From: Vibrio orientalis CIP 102891 = ATCC 33934
GTDB taxonomy: Bacteria > Pseudomonadota > Gammaproteobacteria > Enterobacterales > Vibrionaceae
Direction of reading: 5' to 3'
Length of the DNA stretch: 64,000 nucleotides
Assembly (NCBI RefSeq): GCF_000176235.1
Contig: NZ_ACZV01000004.1
Span: forward strand, 1-64,000
The notes beneath the pieces were generated by a model, which saw only the letters and a program-made list of their open reading frames with translations, was not told where the DNA came from and did not search any database. How positions within the stretch are numbered: position 1 is the first letter of the stretch; every line of letters begins with the position of its first letter. The translations under genes and the position numbers were made by a program. Shown one piece after another: positions 1 to 8,024 of the stretch.

Positions 1-441
1 GAATGGATTGAGAAAGCTCGCCAAAGCGGCGCTGAACTGACGTTTGGTGGTGAGCGTTTGAATCTTGAACACGAAGGTTACTACATGTCGCCAACACTGT
101 TCCTGAATACGCAAAATAGTTGGGAAGTGAACCAAGAAGAAGTGTTTGCGCCAATGGCGAGCGTGATTCGAGTCTCTGATCTCGATGAAGCGATTAGCGT
201 GGTTAATGATACTCGCTTTGGTCTAACGGGCGGGATCATCACCCAAAGCCTGCGTAACAGCGCCATCTTCAAGCAGCAAGCTCAGACAGGCTGTGTGATG
301 GTCAACCTACCAACCGCAGGGACTGATTACCACGTTCCATTTGGTGGGCGTAAAGAATCTAGCTTTGGTCCACGTGAGCAAGGCCAATACGCGAAAGAGT
401 TCTATACCGTGGTGAAAACTGCTTACCAACGTCCTTACTAA
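1..441 (+). CDS. Aldehyde dehydrogenase family protein, C-terminal part (5' end outside window)
   Basis: The reading frame is open from base 1 and ends at a TAA at 439-441, so only about 146 residues are visible. They carry the C-terminal hallmarks of NAD(P)-dependent aldehyde dehydrogenases: EEVFAPMASV, the segment NDTRFGLTGGI, and PFGGRKESSFGPREQG close to the end. The catalytic Cys and Glu lie upstream of the window. The closest class from memory is the ketoglutarate-semialdehyde type, but the substrate cannot be fixed from this fragment. It sits 80 bases before a dipeptidase-like gene and a BCCT transporter, which suggests oxidation of an aldehyde from a betaine- or amino-acid-like compound (inference). 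Confidence 0.9.
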   Translation, partial: EWIEKARQSGAELTFGGERLNLEHEGYYMSPTLFLNTQNSWEVNQEEVFAPMASVIRVSDLDEAISVVNDTRFGLTGGIITQSLRNSAIFKQQAQTGCVMVNLPTAGTDYHVPFGGRKESSFGPREQGQYAKEFYTVVKTAYQRPY

Positions 442-449
442 CAGGATGA

Positions 450-472
450 GGGAGCAGAGCCGTTCTGCTCCC
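450..472 (+). terminator. Perfect 9-bp hairpin after the aldehyde dehydrogenase gene
   Basis: GGGAGCAGA (450-458) pairs with TCTGCTCCC (464-472) around a 5-base loop. No T tract follows, so this may be a weak terminator or an mRNA-processing/stability element inside a transcription unit rather than a full stop. Confidence 0.5.
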
Positions 473-521
473 GACTCGATAAGAAGTAATTAAAGGGACA
501 GGGAAAGATTAAGGAGTGGTT

Positions 522-1511
522 ATGTACCAAGAACGAATTGTCATCGATGGTCTACAGTACTGCAATTGGGATCGAGAGTACTTCCAAACACTGAAGGCGA
601 GCGGGATCACTGCAGTTCATGCAACGATTGTTTATCACGAAAATGCGCGTGAAACACTGACTCGATTTGCTGAATGGAACTTACGTTTTGAGCAAAATGC
701 TGATCTTATTATGCCTATCTATTCAATGGCTGATGTCGAGGTGGCGAAAGCACAAGGTAAAGTCGGTGTCTTCTTTGGCGCGCAAAACTGCTCTCCGATT
801 GATGATGAAATTGGTCTTATCGAAGTGATGCGCCGTCAAGGTCTTCTGATCATGCAGCTGACTTACAACAACCAGAGCTTACTTGCGACGGGCTGTTACG
901 AGCAAAATGATTCGGGTGTGACGCGATTTGGTAAACAAGCGATCGAAGAAATGAACCGAGTCGGTATGATCATTGATATGTCGCACAGTGCGGAGCGCTC
1001 AACACTTGAAGCGATTGATCTCTCTTCTCGTCCTATCTGTATCAGTCATGCCAACCCAACGTTTGCTCATGATGCTCTGCGTAATAAATCCAATACGGTC
1101 ATTCAGGCGCTAACCCAGCGTGGCGGTTTGATTGGCTTCAGTTTGTACCCATTCCACCTGCCAAATGGCAGTCAATGTAGCCTTGATGATTTTTGTCAAA
1201 TGGTGGCGAAAACCGCAGACCTATTTGGGGTTGAACATCTGGGCATTGGTAGTGATCTGTGCCTAAACCAACCACAGCAAGTGCTGGAATGGATGCGCAA
1301 TGGCCGTTGGTCGAAAGCGATGGATTACGGCGAAGGCTCTGCAAACAATTCTGGCTGGCCTGATGCGTTGCCATGGTTTAGTGGCAGTCAGGGGATGGAA
1401 AATATCTACAACGGATTAATTCGTCATGGGTTCAGTGAATCTGAGGCGGGACAAATACTGGGTGGAAATTGGTTTAACTTCCTAAAAGAAGGTCTTGAGC
1501 CTATTTCATAG
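522..1511 (+). CDS. Membrane dipeptidase (peptidase M19) homologue with altered metal site
   Basis: 329 residues. The ATG at 522 is chosen because AAGGAG lies at 511-516; a GTG at 516 would overlap that site. The fold-level motifs of renal dipeptidases are present: IIDMSHSAERS and ICISHANP carry the later His ligands, and GIGSDLC matches the conserved Asp region. The N-terminal HxD of active enzymes (normally in DGHND) is replaced by IDGLQYCNWD, and the bridging Glu region reads FFGAQNC, with Gln where the family has Glu. Similar proteins sit beside dimethylglycine-demethylase genes in Pseudomonas (recalled, not checked). With a BCCT transporter next to it, a role in breaking down a methylated amine or betaine is likelier than cleavage of dipeptides. 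The true substrate is unknown. Confidence 0.85.
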   Translation: MYQERIVIDGLQYCNWDREYFQTLKASGITAVHATIVYHENARETLTRFAEWNLRFEQNADLIMPIYSMADVEVAKAQGKVGVFFGAQNCSPIDDEIGLIEVMRRQGLLIMQLTYNNQSLLATGCYEQNDSGVTRFGKQAIEEMNRVGMIIDMSHSAERSTLEAIDLSSRPICISHANPTFAHDALRNKSNTVIQALTQRGGLIGFSLYPFHLPNGSQCSLDDFCQMVAKTADLFGVEHLGIGSDLCLNQPQQVLEWMRNGRWSKAMDYGEGSANNSGWPDALPWFSGSQGMENIYNGLIRHGFSESEAGQILGGNWFNFLKEGLEPIS

Positions 1512-1514
1512 CAG

Positions 1515-1536
1515 TGCATTGAGTCATAACAATGCA
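1515..1536 (+). other. Small perfect hairpin between dipeptidase-like and BCCT genes
   Basis: TGCATTG (1515-1521) and CAATGCA (1530-1536) form a 7-bp stem with an 8-base loop just after the stop codon. There is no T tract. It may separate expression of the two genes. Confidence 0.4.
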
Positions 1537-1650
1537 TTACGTAACGCCCTAAACATGGAAAAGCCTACTCATAAAAAAACTACAAAGTAGGTGTTAATTC
1601 AACTTTGCTGCGAGTTGTCGGCTGCTGCAAAACAGTTCTGGAGTCAGAGT

Positions 1651-3258
1651 ATGTCTGATGTAACCAATAGCATGAAAGCGACCACGATGGATGTCTCATC
1701 GGGTCAAGCAAAAGCAACACAACAATCGACCCACACGAGTAACGAAAATTCACCGGACAAGTTGGGTTTAAGTAACCCAGCATTTTGGTATAGCGGCGGA
1801 TTTATCGCGCTATTTGTCGCCTTAGCACTGTACGATGGCGAGTTACTTTCTTCTATCGTGAATGCCGGTTTCGGTTGGTCTGTTGAGGTCTTTGGGCCGT
1901 ACTGGCAAATCCTACTTCTTCTCACTTTTCTTATTGGTCTTGGTTTAGCGGCAGGGCGAACAGGCAAAGTGATTTTAGGTGGCACAACCAAGCCTGAAAT
2001 GGACGGTTTCCGTTGGATGGCGATTATCTTCTGTACGCTACTTGCGGGTGGCGGCGTATTTTGGGCTGCGGCTGAGCCTATAGCTCACTATGTTAGTCCT
2101 CCGCCTTTATACGGCGCGCAAGACAATCCACAACAAGGTGCAGTCAATGCCTTATCACAGTCGTTTATGCACTGGGGTTTCTTGGCGTGGGCGATTGTTG
2201 GTAGCCTAACGTCGATTGTGGTGATGCACCTTCACTATGACAAAGGGTTACCACTAAAGCCGCGAATTCTCCTTTATCCAGTATTGGGTGAGCGTGCTCT
2301 GAAAGGACACGTCGGTGCACTGATTGATGCGTGTTGTATCGTCGCGGTTGCGGCAGGCACCATTGGTCCGATTGGCTTTCTAGGCTTGCAGGTTAGCTAC
2401 GCGTTAAACGCTTTATTTGATATTCCTGATGGCTTTACTACTCAGCTGATTATTATTTTGTTTGCGATTGCTCTCTACACACTGTCTGCACTGAGTGGTT
2501 TAAACCGCGGCATGCAGATGCTAAGTCGCTACAACGTGATCCTAGCAGTTGCTCTGATGATCTACATCCTGCTATTTGGTCCAACGGACTTTATCTTCAA
2601 TGGCTACATTCAAGGTGTAGGCAGCATGTTAGATAACTTCATCCCAATGGCGACCTATCGAGGTGATGAAGGTTGGTTGAGCTGGTGGACAGTATTCTTC
2701 TGGGGCTGGTTCTTAGGTTACGGGCCAATGATGGCTATCTTTATTGCGCGTATCTCCCGTGGTCGTAGCATTCGTCAAATTATCTCGACCATCAGTATTG
2801 TCGCACCGCTCACCACTTGCTTCTGGTTCACCATTGTCGGTGGTTCTGGCTTAGCATTTGAAATTGCTGAACCGGGCAGTGTCAGCAAAGCATTTGAAGG
2901 CTTCAACCTACCAGGTGCCCTACTGGCGGTGACGCAGCAATTGCCAATGCCGATGCTGGTTTCAATCTTGTTCCTAGTGTTAACCACGATTTTCATTGTG
3001 ACAACAGGTGACTCAATGACCTACACCATTAGTGTGGTGATCAGTGGTGAAACCGAGCCGAATGCGATTGTTCGTACCTTCTGGGGTGTGGCAATGGGTA
3101 TCACAGCGTTAATCCTTATTTCATTAGGTTCAGGTGGAATCTCAGCGTTGCAATCTTTCATTGTCATCACAGCCGTTCCGGTGTCATTGATTTTGCTGCC
3201 ATCGCTTTGGAATGCACCACAAATCGCAATCAAGATGGCTAAAGAGCAAGGTCTATAA
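1651..3258 (+). CDS. BCCT-family betaine/carnitine/choline-type transporter
   Basis: 535 residues, inner membrane, with about 12 predicted membrane segments. The diagnostic BCCT tryptophan-rich stretch is present as WWTVFFWGWFLGYGP followed by FIARISRGRSIRQ, as is the later GDSMTYTISVVISG segment. The ATG at 1651 is preferred over the TTG-type start at 1591 because GGAG occurs about 8 bases upstream and the extra residues look non-native. BCCT carriers import quaternary amines such as glycine betaine, carnitine or proline betaine using Na+ or H+. The C-terminal tail is short, without the long osmosensing tail of BetP-type carriers. That and the neighbouring catabolic genes suggest nutrient uptake rather than osmoprotection (inference). 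Confidence 0.93.
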   Translation: MSDVTNSMKATTMDVSSGQAKATQQSTHTSNENSPDKLGLSNPAFWYSGGFIALFVALALYDGELLSSIVNAGFGWSVEVFGPYWQILLLLTFLIGLGLAAGRTGKVILGGTTKPEMDGFRWMAIIFCTLLAGGGVFWAAAEPIAHYVSPPPLYGAQDNPQQGAVNALSQSFMHWGFLAWAIVGSLTSIVVMHLHYDKGLPLKPRILLYPVLGERALKGHVGALIDACCIVAVAAGTIGPIGFLGLQVSYALNALFDIPDGFTTQLIIILFAIALYTLSALSGLNRGMQMLSRYNVILAVALMIYILLFGPTDFIFNGYIQGVGSMLDNFIPMATYRGDEGWLSWWTVFFWGWFLGYGPMMAIFIARISRGRSIRQIISTISIVAPLTTCFWFTIVGGSGLAFEIAEPGSVSKAFEGFNLPGALLAVTQQLPMPMLVSILFLVLTTIFIVTTGDSMTYTISVVISGETEPNAIVRTFWGVAMGITALILISLGSGGISALQSFIVITAVPVSLILLPSLWNAPQIAIKMAKEQGL

Positions 3259-3276
3259 CACGAATCCAATAACGAT

Positions 3277-3315
3277 GAGCTTGTGTAGGATATTCCCCTA
3301 CACCTACACAAGCTC
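3277..3315 (+). other. Strong 13-bp perfect hairpin between the BCCT gene and the next gene
   Basis: GAGCTTGTGTAGG (3277-3289) pairs exactly with CCTACACAAGCTC (3303-3315). An alternative shorter pairing uses CCTACAC at 3297-3303. No run of T follows, so it is a stabilising or partially terminating element rather than a classical rho-independent terminator. Confidence 0.55.
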
Positions 3316-3352
3316 CAATTATTCTTACTATAAAAAATAGGTGGTGAGCAAA

Positions 3353-5089
3353 ATGGATGCACATCGTTCTAATTACACTGAAACCCAACTGCGCAATGCC
3401 GCCCTCGTCATGGCACCAGATAGGCTAGGTGCTATGCACCAAAACCGAATCAGCTTTGTGCGTAGCTTGATTCGTAAAATGGCTAAGCAACAGTGGCAAG
3501 TCACTAAGCATGAATGGCAACTATGCCCACGTGGTTTTGGCCATGTTATCTACAAACTGGCGACACCAAGTCATGTCTATCATTTAGTAGTATTTTGCGA
3601 TGAGATCGCCGACGAAGAGCGCAATGATCGTGTTATTGCCGAGAAATGGGATGTCACATTCGCTCTCGTTCAGGGTGATGTGGATGTGACGCTACTCGAA
3701 CAGTTAAGAGCGAACGTACCATTACAGGAAGCGGGGCGAAATCCAAATAATGTGTTGGTGCTGGCTCGTGCGAATAAAAGCGTTCGAGTGTTTGAGCATA
3801 TTGTTAGAGCTTTAGCGAAAGGTGAGCAACCTCAGCCGCAAGAGTTGGCAGAGGTTGGCTATATTCTTCGAACGACGGCCGTCTACGGAAACGGTAAGTT
3901 TGGCATTGCCGATTTCAAGCTACTGGAAGAGAACCCTGATTTTAATCAGTCATTTAGCGCTCAAATGTGTGCGGTATATATACTGCGTGAGTTTAGCTTA
4001 GATTGGGTGCACTACCTAGCTGAGCAACAAGGCGGCGACAAGGCGATTGTTTTGCACAAAGGCTTGCAGCGTTATCTTGGTGTAGGCAATGCCACAGGTT
4101 TAGGTATGGCGCCTTATCTTATCAACCACCCATGCATCGTCGATCAGTGGATGACCTCAAGGGAGCGCGCGGTGGCAGATGTGTTAGTGATGCCATGTGA
4201 CAGTCAGTTTGAGCAGCCTCTGAGTGCGTTGTTGGCTAAGGCCAAGCACCACTTAGAGCAGGTTATTACTATCAATGAGCATCAAGATCATTTGAATCAC
4301 CAGGCGATTGTCGATATTGAGCAATTGCTTGAGCGTTTGCCGCGAGTTATGACTTGTCAGCCAAACTGGAGCGCAGTTCTTAAGCAAGCAGAAACCATGA
4401 GTTTGGAAGCCCAAGAAATCCTAACTTCCTGCTTGCTTGAACTTTATCCGACGCTGGTGGATAAGTACGAAAATCAAATGAATACCAGTGAAACGCTTGC
4501 CATCCCAAGTCGTAAGAGTGTGGAAGAGTTGCTGACCCTGTTAAAGGCTAAATACCAGTGGGCAGTAGAGGCTGACTATTCACTGGCTGAGAACAGCTAC
4601 TGGTTCTGGTATCGCTCGCAAGATAAAGAAGAGCCGAGACTTGGTGTTCGTGGTGAAGAAATCGGTGAAGAGCGAGAGTTGCCCCTAGATATTGGCAGAC
4701 AAGCAAATCGTCTTTATCTAGCTCTGTCTCAATGTCCTCAAGAGATGAGTGTGGCAGAATTCTTACTCCAACATCCACAGTATCGTGCGATTACCCGTCG
4801 TGTTTGGACGCTCGGCAGCAGAGAAATGGGTGATATCCAAATGAACGTCTTGCGCGAAGATGCACTGCCTATGCACTTACTACGTTGTAAGTTGGCGGTA
4901 TTTGGCGCGACTAAGTTTGATCCTCGCTCTGATCGCTGGGTACGGGTGACCTTCTTCCAAGGCGCTCCATTGCTTGAAGAAATTAACGATCCTAACTATT
5001 GCGATACGTGGATTTTCCCAACAATGCCGAGTGCACAAGAAGTGGCTCAAAGTGATAATCAGACAATCAATGGAGGGATTGCATCATGA
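3353..5089 (+). CDS. Uncharacterised conserved-looking protein, 578 residues
   Basis: I do not recognise a characterised family. The protein is soluble, with no signal peptide or membrane segments, and is rich in charged residues. Segments that look conserved are YGNGKFGIADF (about residue 180), RYLGVGNATGLGMAPYLINHP (about 240-260, Gly-rich, possibly ligand binding), LGVRGEEIGEERELP (about 430) and LGSREMGDIQMNVLRED (about 480). The ATG at 3353 follows AGGTGG with normal spacing; in-frame GTGs at 3341 and 3344 overlap that site. Its stop overlaps the next start (ATGA at 5086-5089), so the two products are probably made in a fixed ratio and may act together. It lies downstream of the aldehyde dehydrogenase, M19-like and BCCT genes, in the same direction. 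An enzyme or enzyme subunit in that pathway is an inference only. Confidence 0.85.
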   Translation: MDAHRSNYTETQLRNAALVMAPDRLGAMHQNRISFVRSLIRKMAKQQWQVTKHEWQLCPRGFGHVIYKLATPSHVYHLVVFCDEIADEERNDRVIAEKWDVTFALVQGDVDVTLLEQLRANVPLQEAGRNPNNVLVLARANKSVRVFEHIVRALAKGEQPQPQELAEVGYILRTTAVYGNGKFGIADFKLLEENPDFNQSFSAQMCAVYILREFSLDWVHYLAEQQGGDKAIVLHKGLQRYLGVGNATGLGMAPYLINHPCIVDQWMTSRERAVADVLVMPCDSQFEQPLSALLAKAKHHLEQVITINEHQDHLNHQAIVDIEQLLERLPRVMTCQPNWSAVLKQAETMSLEAQEILTSCLLELYPTLVDKYENQMNTSETLAIPSRKSVEELLTLLKAKYQWAVEADYSLAENSYWFWYRSQDKEEPRLGVRGEEIGEERELPLDIGRQANRLYLALSQCPQEMSVAEFLLQHPQYRAITRRVWTLGSREMGDIQMNVLREDALPMHLLRCKLAVFGATKFDPRSDRWVRVTFFQGAPLLEEINDPNYCDTWIFPTMPSAQEVAQSDNQTINGGIAS

Positions 5090-5817
5090 TCGTGTCTCAC
5101 AACGAACTGGTTGCAGCGGTCAACAAAGCCTTTTTGGGTATGCGTCGCCACTGCGGTGAAGCAGACGTGATTGCCAATATGGTGGCTGACCTTCAGATGG
5201 TTGGGCTCAATGGCGTTAGGCATTTTAACAATGCCAGCCAGTTTCTCAGCCTCGATTCAGACTGTGCCGTCTCTATTCAAAATCAACGCCAAGGTCGTTT
5301 TGATGTGGATTTTCATGGCGGTAGCGTAGCGTGCCATCTTCCGGCGGTCCTAGACTTTGCTTTAGAACAAATGGTCGAATCTAAATCCATTATGATTACG
5401 CTTAAGCAGTGCCATAATCGCTGGCTAGCATACAGTGAACTGGTGCGATTGGCCGCGAAAGGTATTGCTTGCCGAGCGCAGTGGGTGAATGGAACAAGTC
5501 CGAAGCGCGCCTTGTACGTACTAAACCGTGGTTGTGTAGCACCAGAGGTTTTCTTCTCTGATAAATTGGCGAGTGACCATAGTGATTTTCATTCAATGAC
5601 TATCGAACTTGCGACACAAGACTTTGATGTTGCCCAAAGCTCGGAAGGCTATGCGATTCACCTTGATAGTGCAGAGCTAAGCCGCGCACAGAAGAGTTCT
5701 TGGGAAGAGGGCATTTTTGTTGAGGACAGTGAGTGGGATATGCTTAAGCAGACCGCGACTGTGTTCTTAGTTGAAAATAGCGCTCGTTCAATTCAAGGAG
5801 CAGGTGAGTTGGTATAG
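5086..5817 (+). CDS. Uncharacterised protein, possible DUF3726-like, coupled to the upstream gene
   Basis: 243 residues, no signal peptide or membrane span. It overlaps the upstream stop by four bases (ATGA), a sign of translational coupling. The visible pattern is an N-terminal helical segment (VSHNELVAAVNKAFLGMRRH) with CGEADVIANMVADLQMVGLNG, then a more variable C-terminal half. From memory this N-terminal pattern resembles the small bacterial domain DUF3726, which has no known function; I could not verify this. It is the last gene of the group, since a bidirectional terminator follows. Partnership with the 578-residue protein is inferred from the overlap alone. Confidence 0.82.
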   Translation: MIVSHNELVAAVNKAFLGMRRHCGEADVIANMVADLQMVGLNGVRHFNNASQFLSLDSDCAVSIQNQRQGRFDVDFHGGSVACHLPAVLDFALEQMVESKSIMITLKQCHNRWLAYSELVRLAAKGIACRAQWVNGTSPKRALYVLNRGCVAPEVFFSDKLASDHSDFHSMTIELATQDFDVAQSSEGYAIHLDSAELSRAQKSSWEEGIFVEDSEWDMLKQTATVFLVENSARSIQGAGELV

Positions 5818-5840
5818 TTCACCATTCAATGACTGAAGAA

Positions 5841-5867
5841 GAGGCTGCCAAGAGCAGCCTCTTTTTT
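5841..5867. terminator. Rho-independent terminator closing the BCCT gene group
   Basis: GAGGCTGC (5841-5848), loop CAAGA, GCAGCCTC (5854-5861), then six T. It lies between two convergent genes and ends the forward unit. The gene on the other strand stops at 5872. Confidence 0.88.
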
Positions 5868-5871
5868 ATGG

Positions 5872-6483
5872 CTAGCTTTTTAAACCCAACATGGCTCCAA
5901 ACAGCAGCAGCCCTGCGCCGCACACTTGATTTATTCGATGTTTGGCTCGTTGCAGATATGCTTGCAGTTTCGGTGAAGTAAACAATATTGCGACTAATGA
6001 AAACCAAACGCCATGCAGCACAATCATATACCCGCCATAGAAAATCGCAGGCCAGTTATTATCGGCATCCGGTGACATAACTTGGCTAAAAATACTTAAG
6101 AAAAACAACATGGTTTTTGGATTGAGAGCATTACATAGAAAGCCTTGCAAGAAGTAGCGCCAACTAGGGCTGTGCTGCTTGTGTGATACGAGGATCTCTT
6201 GAGTGTCGCGCTTAGCAAAAATGCCCTTGAGGCCTAGGTAGATTAAGTAGGCTGCACCTACATAGCGCACTAGGTTAAACAACCATTGGTTTTGTGAGAT
6301 TAGGTAACTGATACCAAGCAGGGAGTACGCAATGTGGACACAGATTGCGAGGCTAATCCCGATGGCTGTCGCGATGCCCGCTTTTCTGCCGCTATTTAAG
6401 CTGTTTTTTAAAACCAATACAAAATCAGCGCCTGGGCTGATAACGATTAACACTCCAAGAATTGCTAGGCTAAGTAGCTCCAT
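5872..6483 (-). CDS. LysE/RhtB-family amino acid exporter
   Basis: 203 residues with about six hydrophobic segments. The N-terminal family signature is visible as VLIVISPGADFVLVLKNSL, followed by GRKAGIATAIGISLAICVH, and then a second conserved patch, GFLCNALNPKTMLFF. The ATG at 6483 follows GGGA with sensible spacing; the longer TTG start at 6495 includes that site. RhtB proteins pump out amino acids such as homoserine, threonine or leucine. The gene is divergent from a LysR regulator across a 100-base promoter region, the usual arrangement for exporters of this family, so that regulator probably controls it. Confidence 0.92.
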   Translation of the reverse strand: MELLSLAILGVLIVISPGADFVLVLKNSLNSGRKAGIATAIGISLAICVHIAYSLLGISYLISQNQWLFNLVRYVGAAYLIYLGLKGIFAKRDTQEILVSHKQHSPSWRYFLQGFLCNALNPKTMLFFLSIFSQVMSPDADNNWPAIFYGGYMIVLHGVWFSLVAILFTSPKLQAYLQRAKHRINQVCGAGLLLFGAMLGLKS

Positions 6484-6585
6484 CTTATTTCCCAATCTAG
6501 TTATTGTATGTGCTGATATTGTAGGGTTGATTTGGCTTGCCTATAATCGAAATGAATTCCGTTTATATGTGAGAAAAAATCACAA

Positions 6586-7452
6586 ATGAGGCATCTTAAA
6601 TCCTTTCATGTTTTTCATGTCGCTGCGCAATCGTCGAGTTATAGCGAGGCGGCGCGCCAGCTCAATATCACTCATGGAGCGGTGAGCAAGCAGATCAAAG
6701 TGTTAGAGGCTTATCTCAATCGAACTTTGTTTGTGAAGCATGGTCGGAATGTCTGTTTGACTAAAGAAGGTGAGCTATTAAAAGCCTACACAGAGCAAGC
6801 TTTCCACACTTTGGAAACTGGCGTAGCAAAGCTGGCGCAGCAAAAGCAGAACTGTCTAGAGGTGTCTTGTGAGCCGACATTAACCATGCGTTGGTTAATG
6901 CCGAGATTGGCGACTTTTAACGATGCATTTTCTGCCGATGTGCGATTATCGACGGCGGGTGGTTCGGTGACACTCGGTAGCTCTGGTCTATCGATGGCGA
7001 TCCGACGCGATGATTTTGAGGTTGAGCATAACTACCTGCAAACGCCATTGGTGGAAGAGTGGGTTGGGCCTGTAATGTCCCCTGAATATTGGCAACAGAT
7101 TAAACAAGACTTTAATGCGGTTAAATTACTTCACAGTCAAACTCGGTCAAAAGCGTGGTCGTTATGGGGAAAAGCCAGCGGCCTTGGCAACTTACGTAGT
7201 CATGAACAACAATCTTTTGCTCATTTCTATTTTGCTTTGCAAGCCTCTGTTGATGGCTTAGGCGCAACGATTGGCTCTTACCCACTGGTCGTTGATGATT
7301 TAGAGCGAGGTAATTTGATTGCCCCATTTGGGTTTGTTCAGTCCGGCCACCGATACATGGTGCTCACAGAGCCAAGCAGTGTAAGCAGTTTGGAGTCTAA
7401 CTTTATTGAATGGCTTGCTGAACAAATGAAAAATTGTATTCCAAAGCAATAA
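6586..7452 (+). CDS. LysR-family transcriptional regulator (GcvA-like)
   Basis: 288 residues. The N-terminal winged helix-turn-helix is clear: FHVAAQSSSYSEAARQLNITHG then AVSKQIKVLEAYLNRTLF, spanning residues 8-50. A LysR effector-binding domain follows from about residue 90, with CEPTLTMRWLMPRLATFNDAF typical of the GcvA subgroup. It starts at an ATG with only a weak ribosome binding site. Divergent placement next to the exporter gene suggests control of that gene and of itself. The effector is probably an amino acid (inference). Confidence 0.92.
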   Translation: MRHLKSFHVFHVAAQSSSYSEAARQLNITHGAVSKQIKVLEAYLNRTLFVKHGRNVCLTKEGELLKAYTEQAFHTLETGVAKLAQQKQNCLEVSCEPTLTMRWLMPRLATFNDAFSADVRLSTAGGSVTLGSSGLSMAIRRDDFEVEHNYLQTPLVEEWVGPVMSPEYWQQIKQDFNAVKLLHSQTRSKAWSLWGKASGLGNLRSHEQQSFAHFYFALQASVDGLGATIGSYPLVVDDLERGNLIAPFGFVQSGHRYMVLTEPSSVSSLESNFIEWLAEQMKNCIPKQ

Positions 7453-7470
7453 CATAACCGCATTTGCAGA

Positions 7471-7499
7471 CTATAGTCAGTAGAGAACTCTGACTATAG
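7471..7499 (+). other. 10-bp perfect hairpin in front of the thioesterase gene
   Basis: CTATAGTCAG (7471-7480) pairs with CTGACTATAG (7490-7499). The 3' arm runs into the AGGTGG ribosome binding site of the gene at 7508, so the structure may damp its translation, or may end the LysR transcript weakly. There is no T tract. Confidence 0.5.
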
Positions 7500-7507
7500 G
7501 TGGCGTT

Positions 7508-7978
7508 ATGCAGCAACAGAGAGCGATTCAAGATCAGATCCCAAACAACCACTGCTACGGGTGTGGAACTGAAAATGAACTGGGCTTACAAATCAAAAGC
7601 TATTGGCAATCAGAATCACAGGCGAGCTGCATGTTTACGCCTTCCCATTATCACTGCGCAGGCCCAACCCACTTTCTTAATGGCGGCATCATCTCAACCA
7701 TTATTGATTGTCATTGTGTGTGTATGGCGATTGCTAAAGGTTATCAGATGCAAGGGCAAGAGGTAGGTGTCGGTGAGCCAGTATGGTTTGCTACAGGAAG
7801 CCTGAATGTTTCATTCTTAAAACCGGTTTGGTTAACACAAAGCGTACATTTAACTGCCAACATCGTTGAAGCATCAGCGAAGAAGATTGTTGTTGAGTGT
7901 GAGCTGCACTCGCAGGGTGAGATTTGCTGTAAAGCTGAAGTGGTGGCAGTAAAAGTACCGAATGAATGGTTTGGTTGA
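7508..7978 (+). CDS. Hotdog-fold thioesterase (PaaI family)
   Basis: 156 residues. HFLNGGIISTIIDCHCVCM is the characteristic central-helix region of PaaI-type acyl-CoA thioesterases, in which the catalytic acid of other members is replaced here by Asn-Gly-Gly and a nearby Asp. The N-terminal CYGCGTENELGLQIK has the CxxC-G-x-N-x-x-G-L pattern seen in a large PaaI subgroup. It ends with the typical beta-strand run LNVSFLKPVWL. Such enzymes hydrolyse acyl-CoA thioesters; the acyl group is unknown. The start is supported by AGGTGG nine bases upstream. Confidence 0.88.
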   Translation: MQQQRAIQDQIPNNHCYGCGTENELGLQIKSYWQSESQASCMFTPSHYHCAGPTHFLNGGIISTIIDCHCVCMAIAKGYQMQGQEVGVGEPVWFATGSLNVSFLKPVWLTQSVHLTANIVEASAKKIVVECELHSQGEICCKAEVVAVKVPNEWFG

Positions 7979-7986
7979 TATAAAGC

Positions 7987-8012
7987 TAGAGCCCCGCGTG
8001 AACAGGGCTCTA
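7987..8012. terminator. Hairpin between convergent thioesterase and PTS genes
   Basis: TAGAGCCC (7987-7994) pairs with GGGCTCTA (8005-8012) with a 10-base loop. A long T tract is missing on both strands, so termination strength is uncertain. Confidence 0.5.
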
Positions 8013-8024
8013 TGATTGGAGAGG

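Noticed and set aside
1591..1650. Extended N-terminus of the BCCT transporter
   Set aside because: The ORF is open but the first residues (LCCELSAAAKQ) are atypical, and GGAG is placed for the ATG at 1651.
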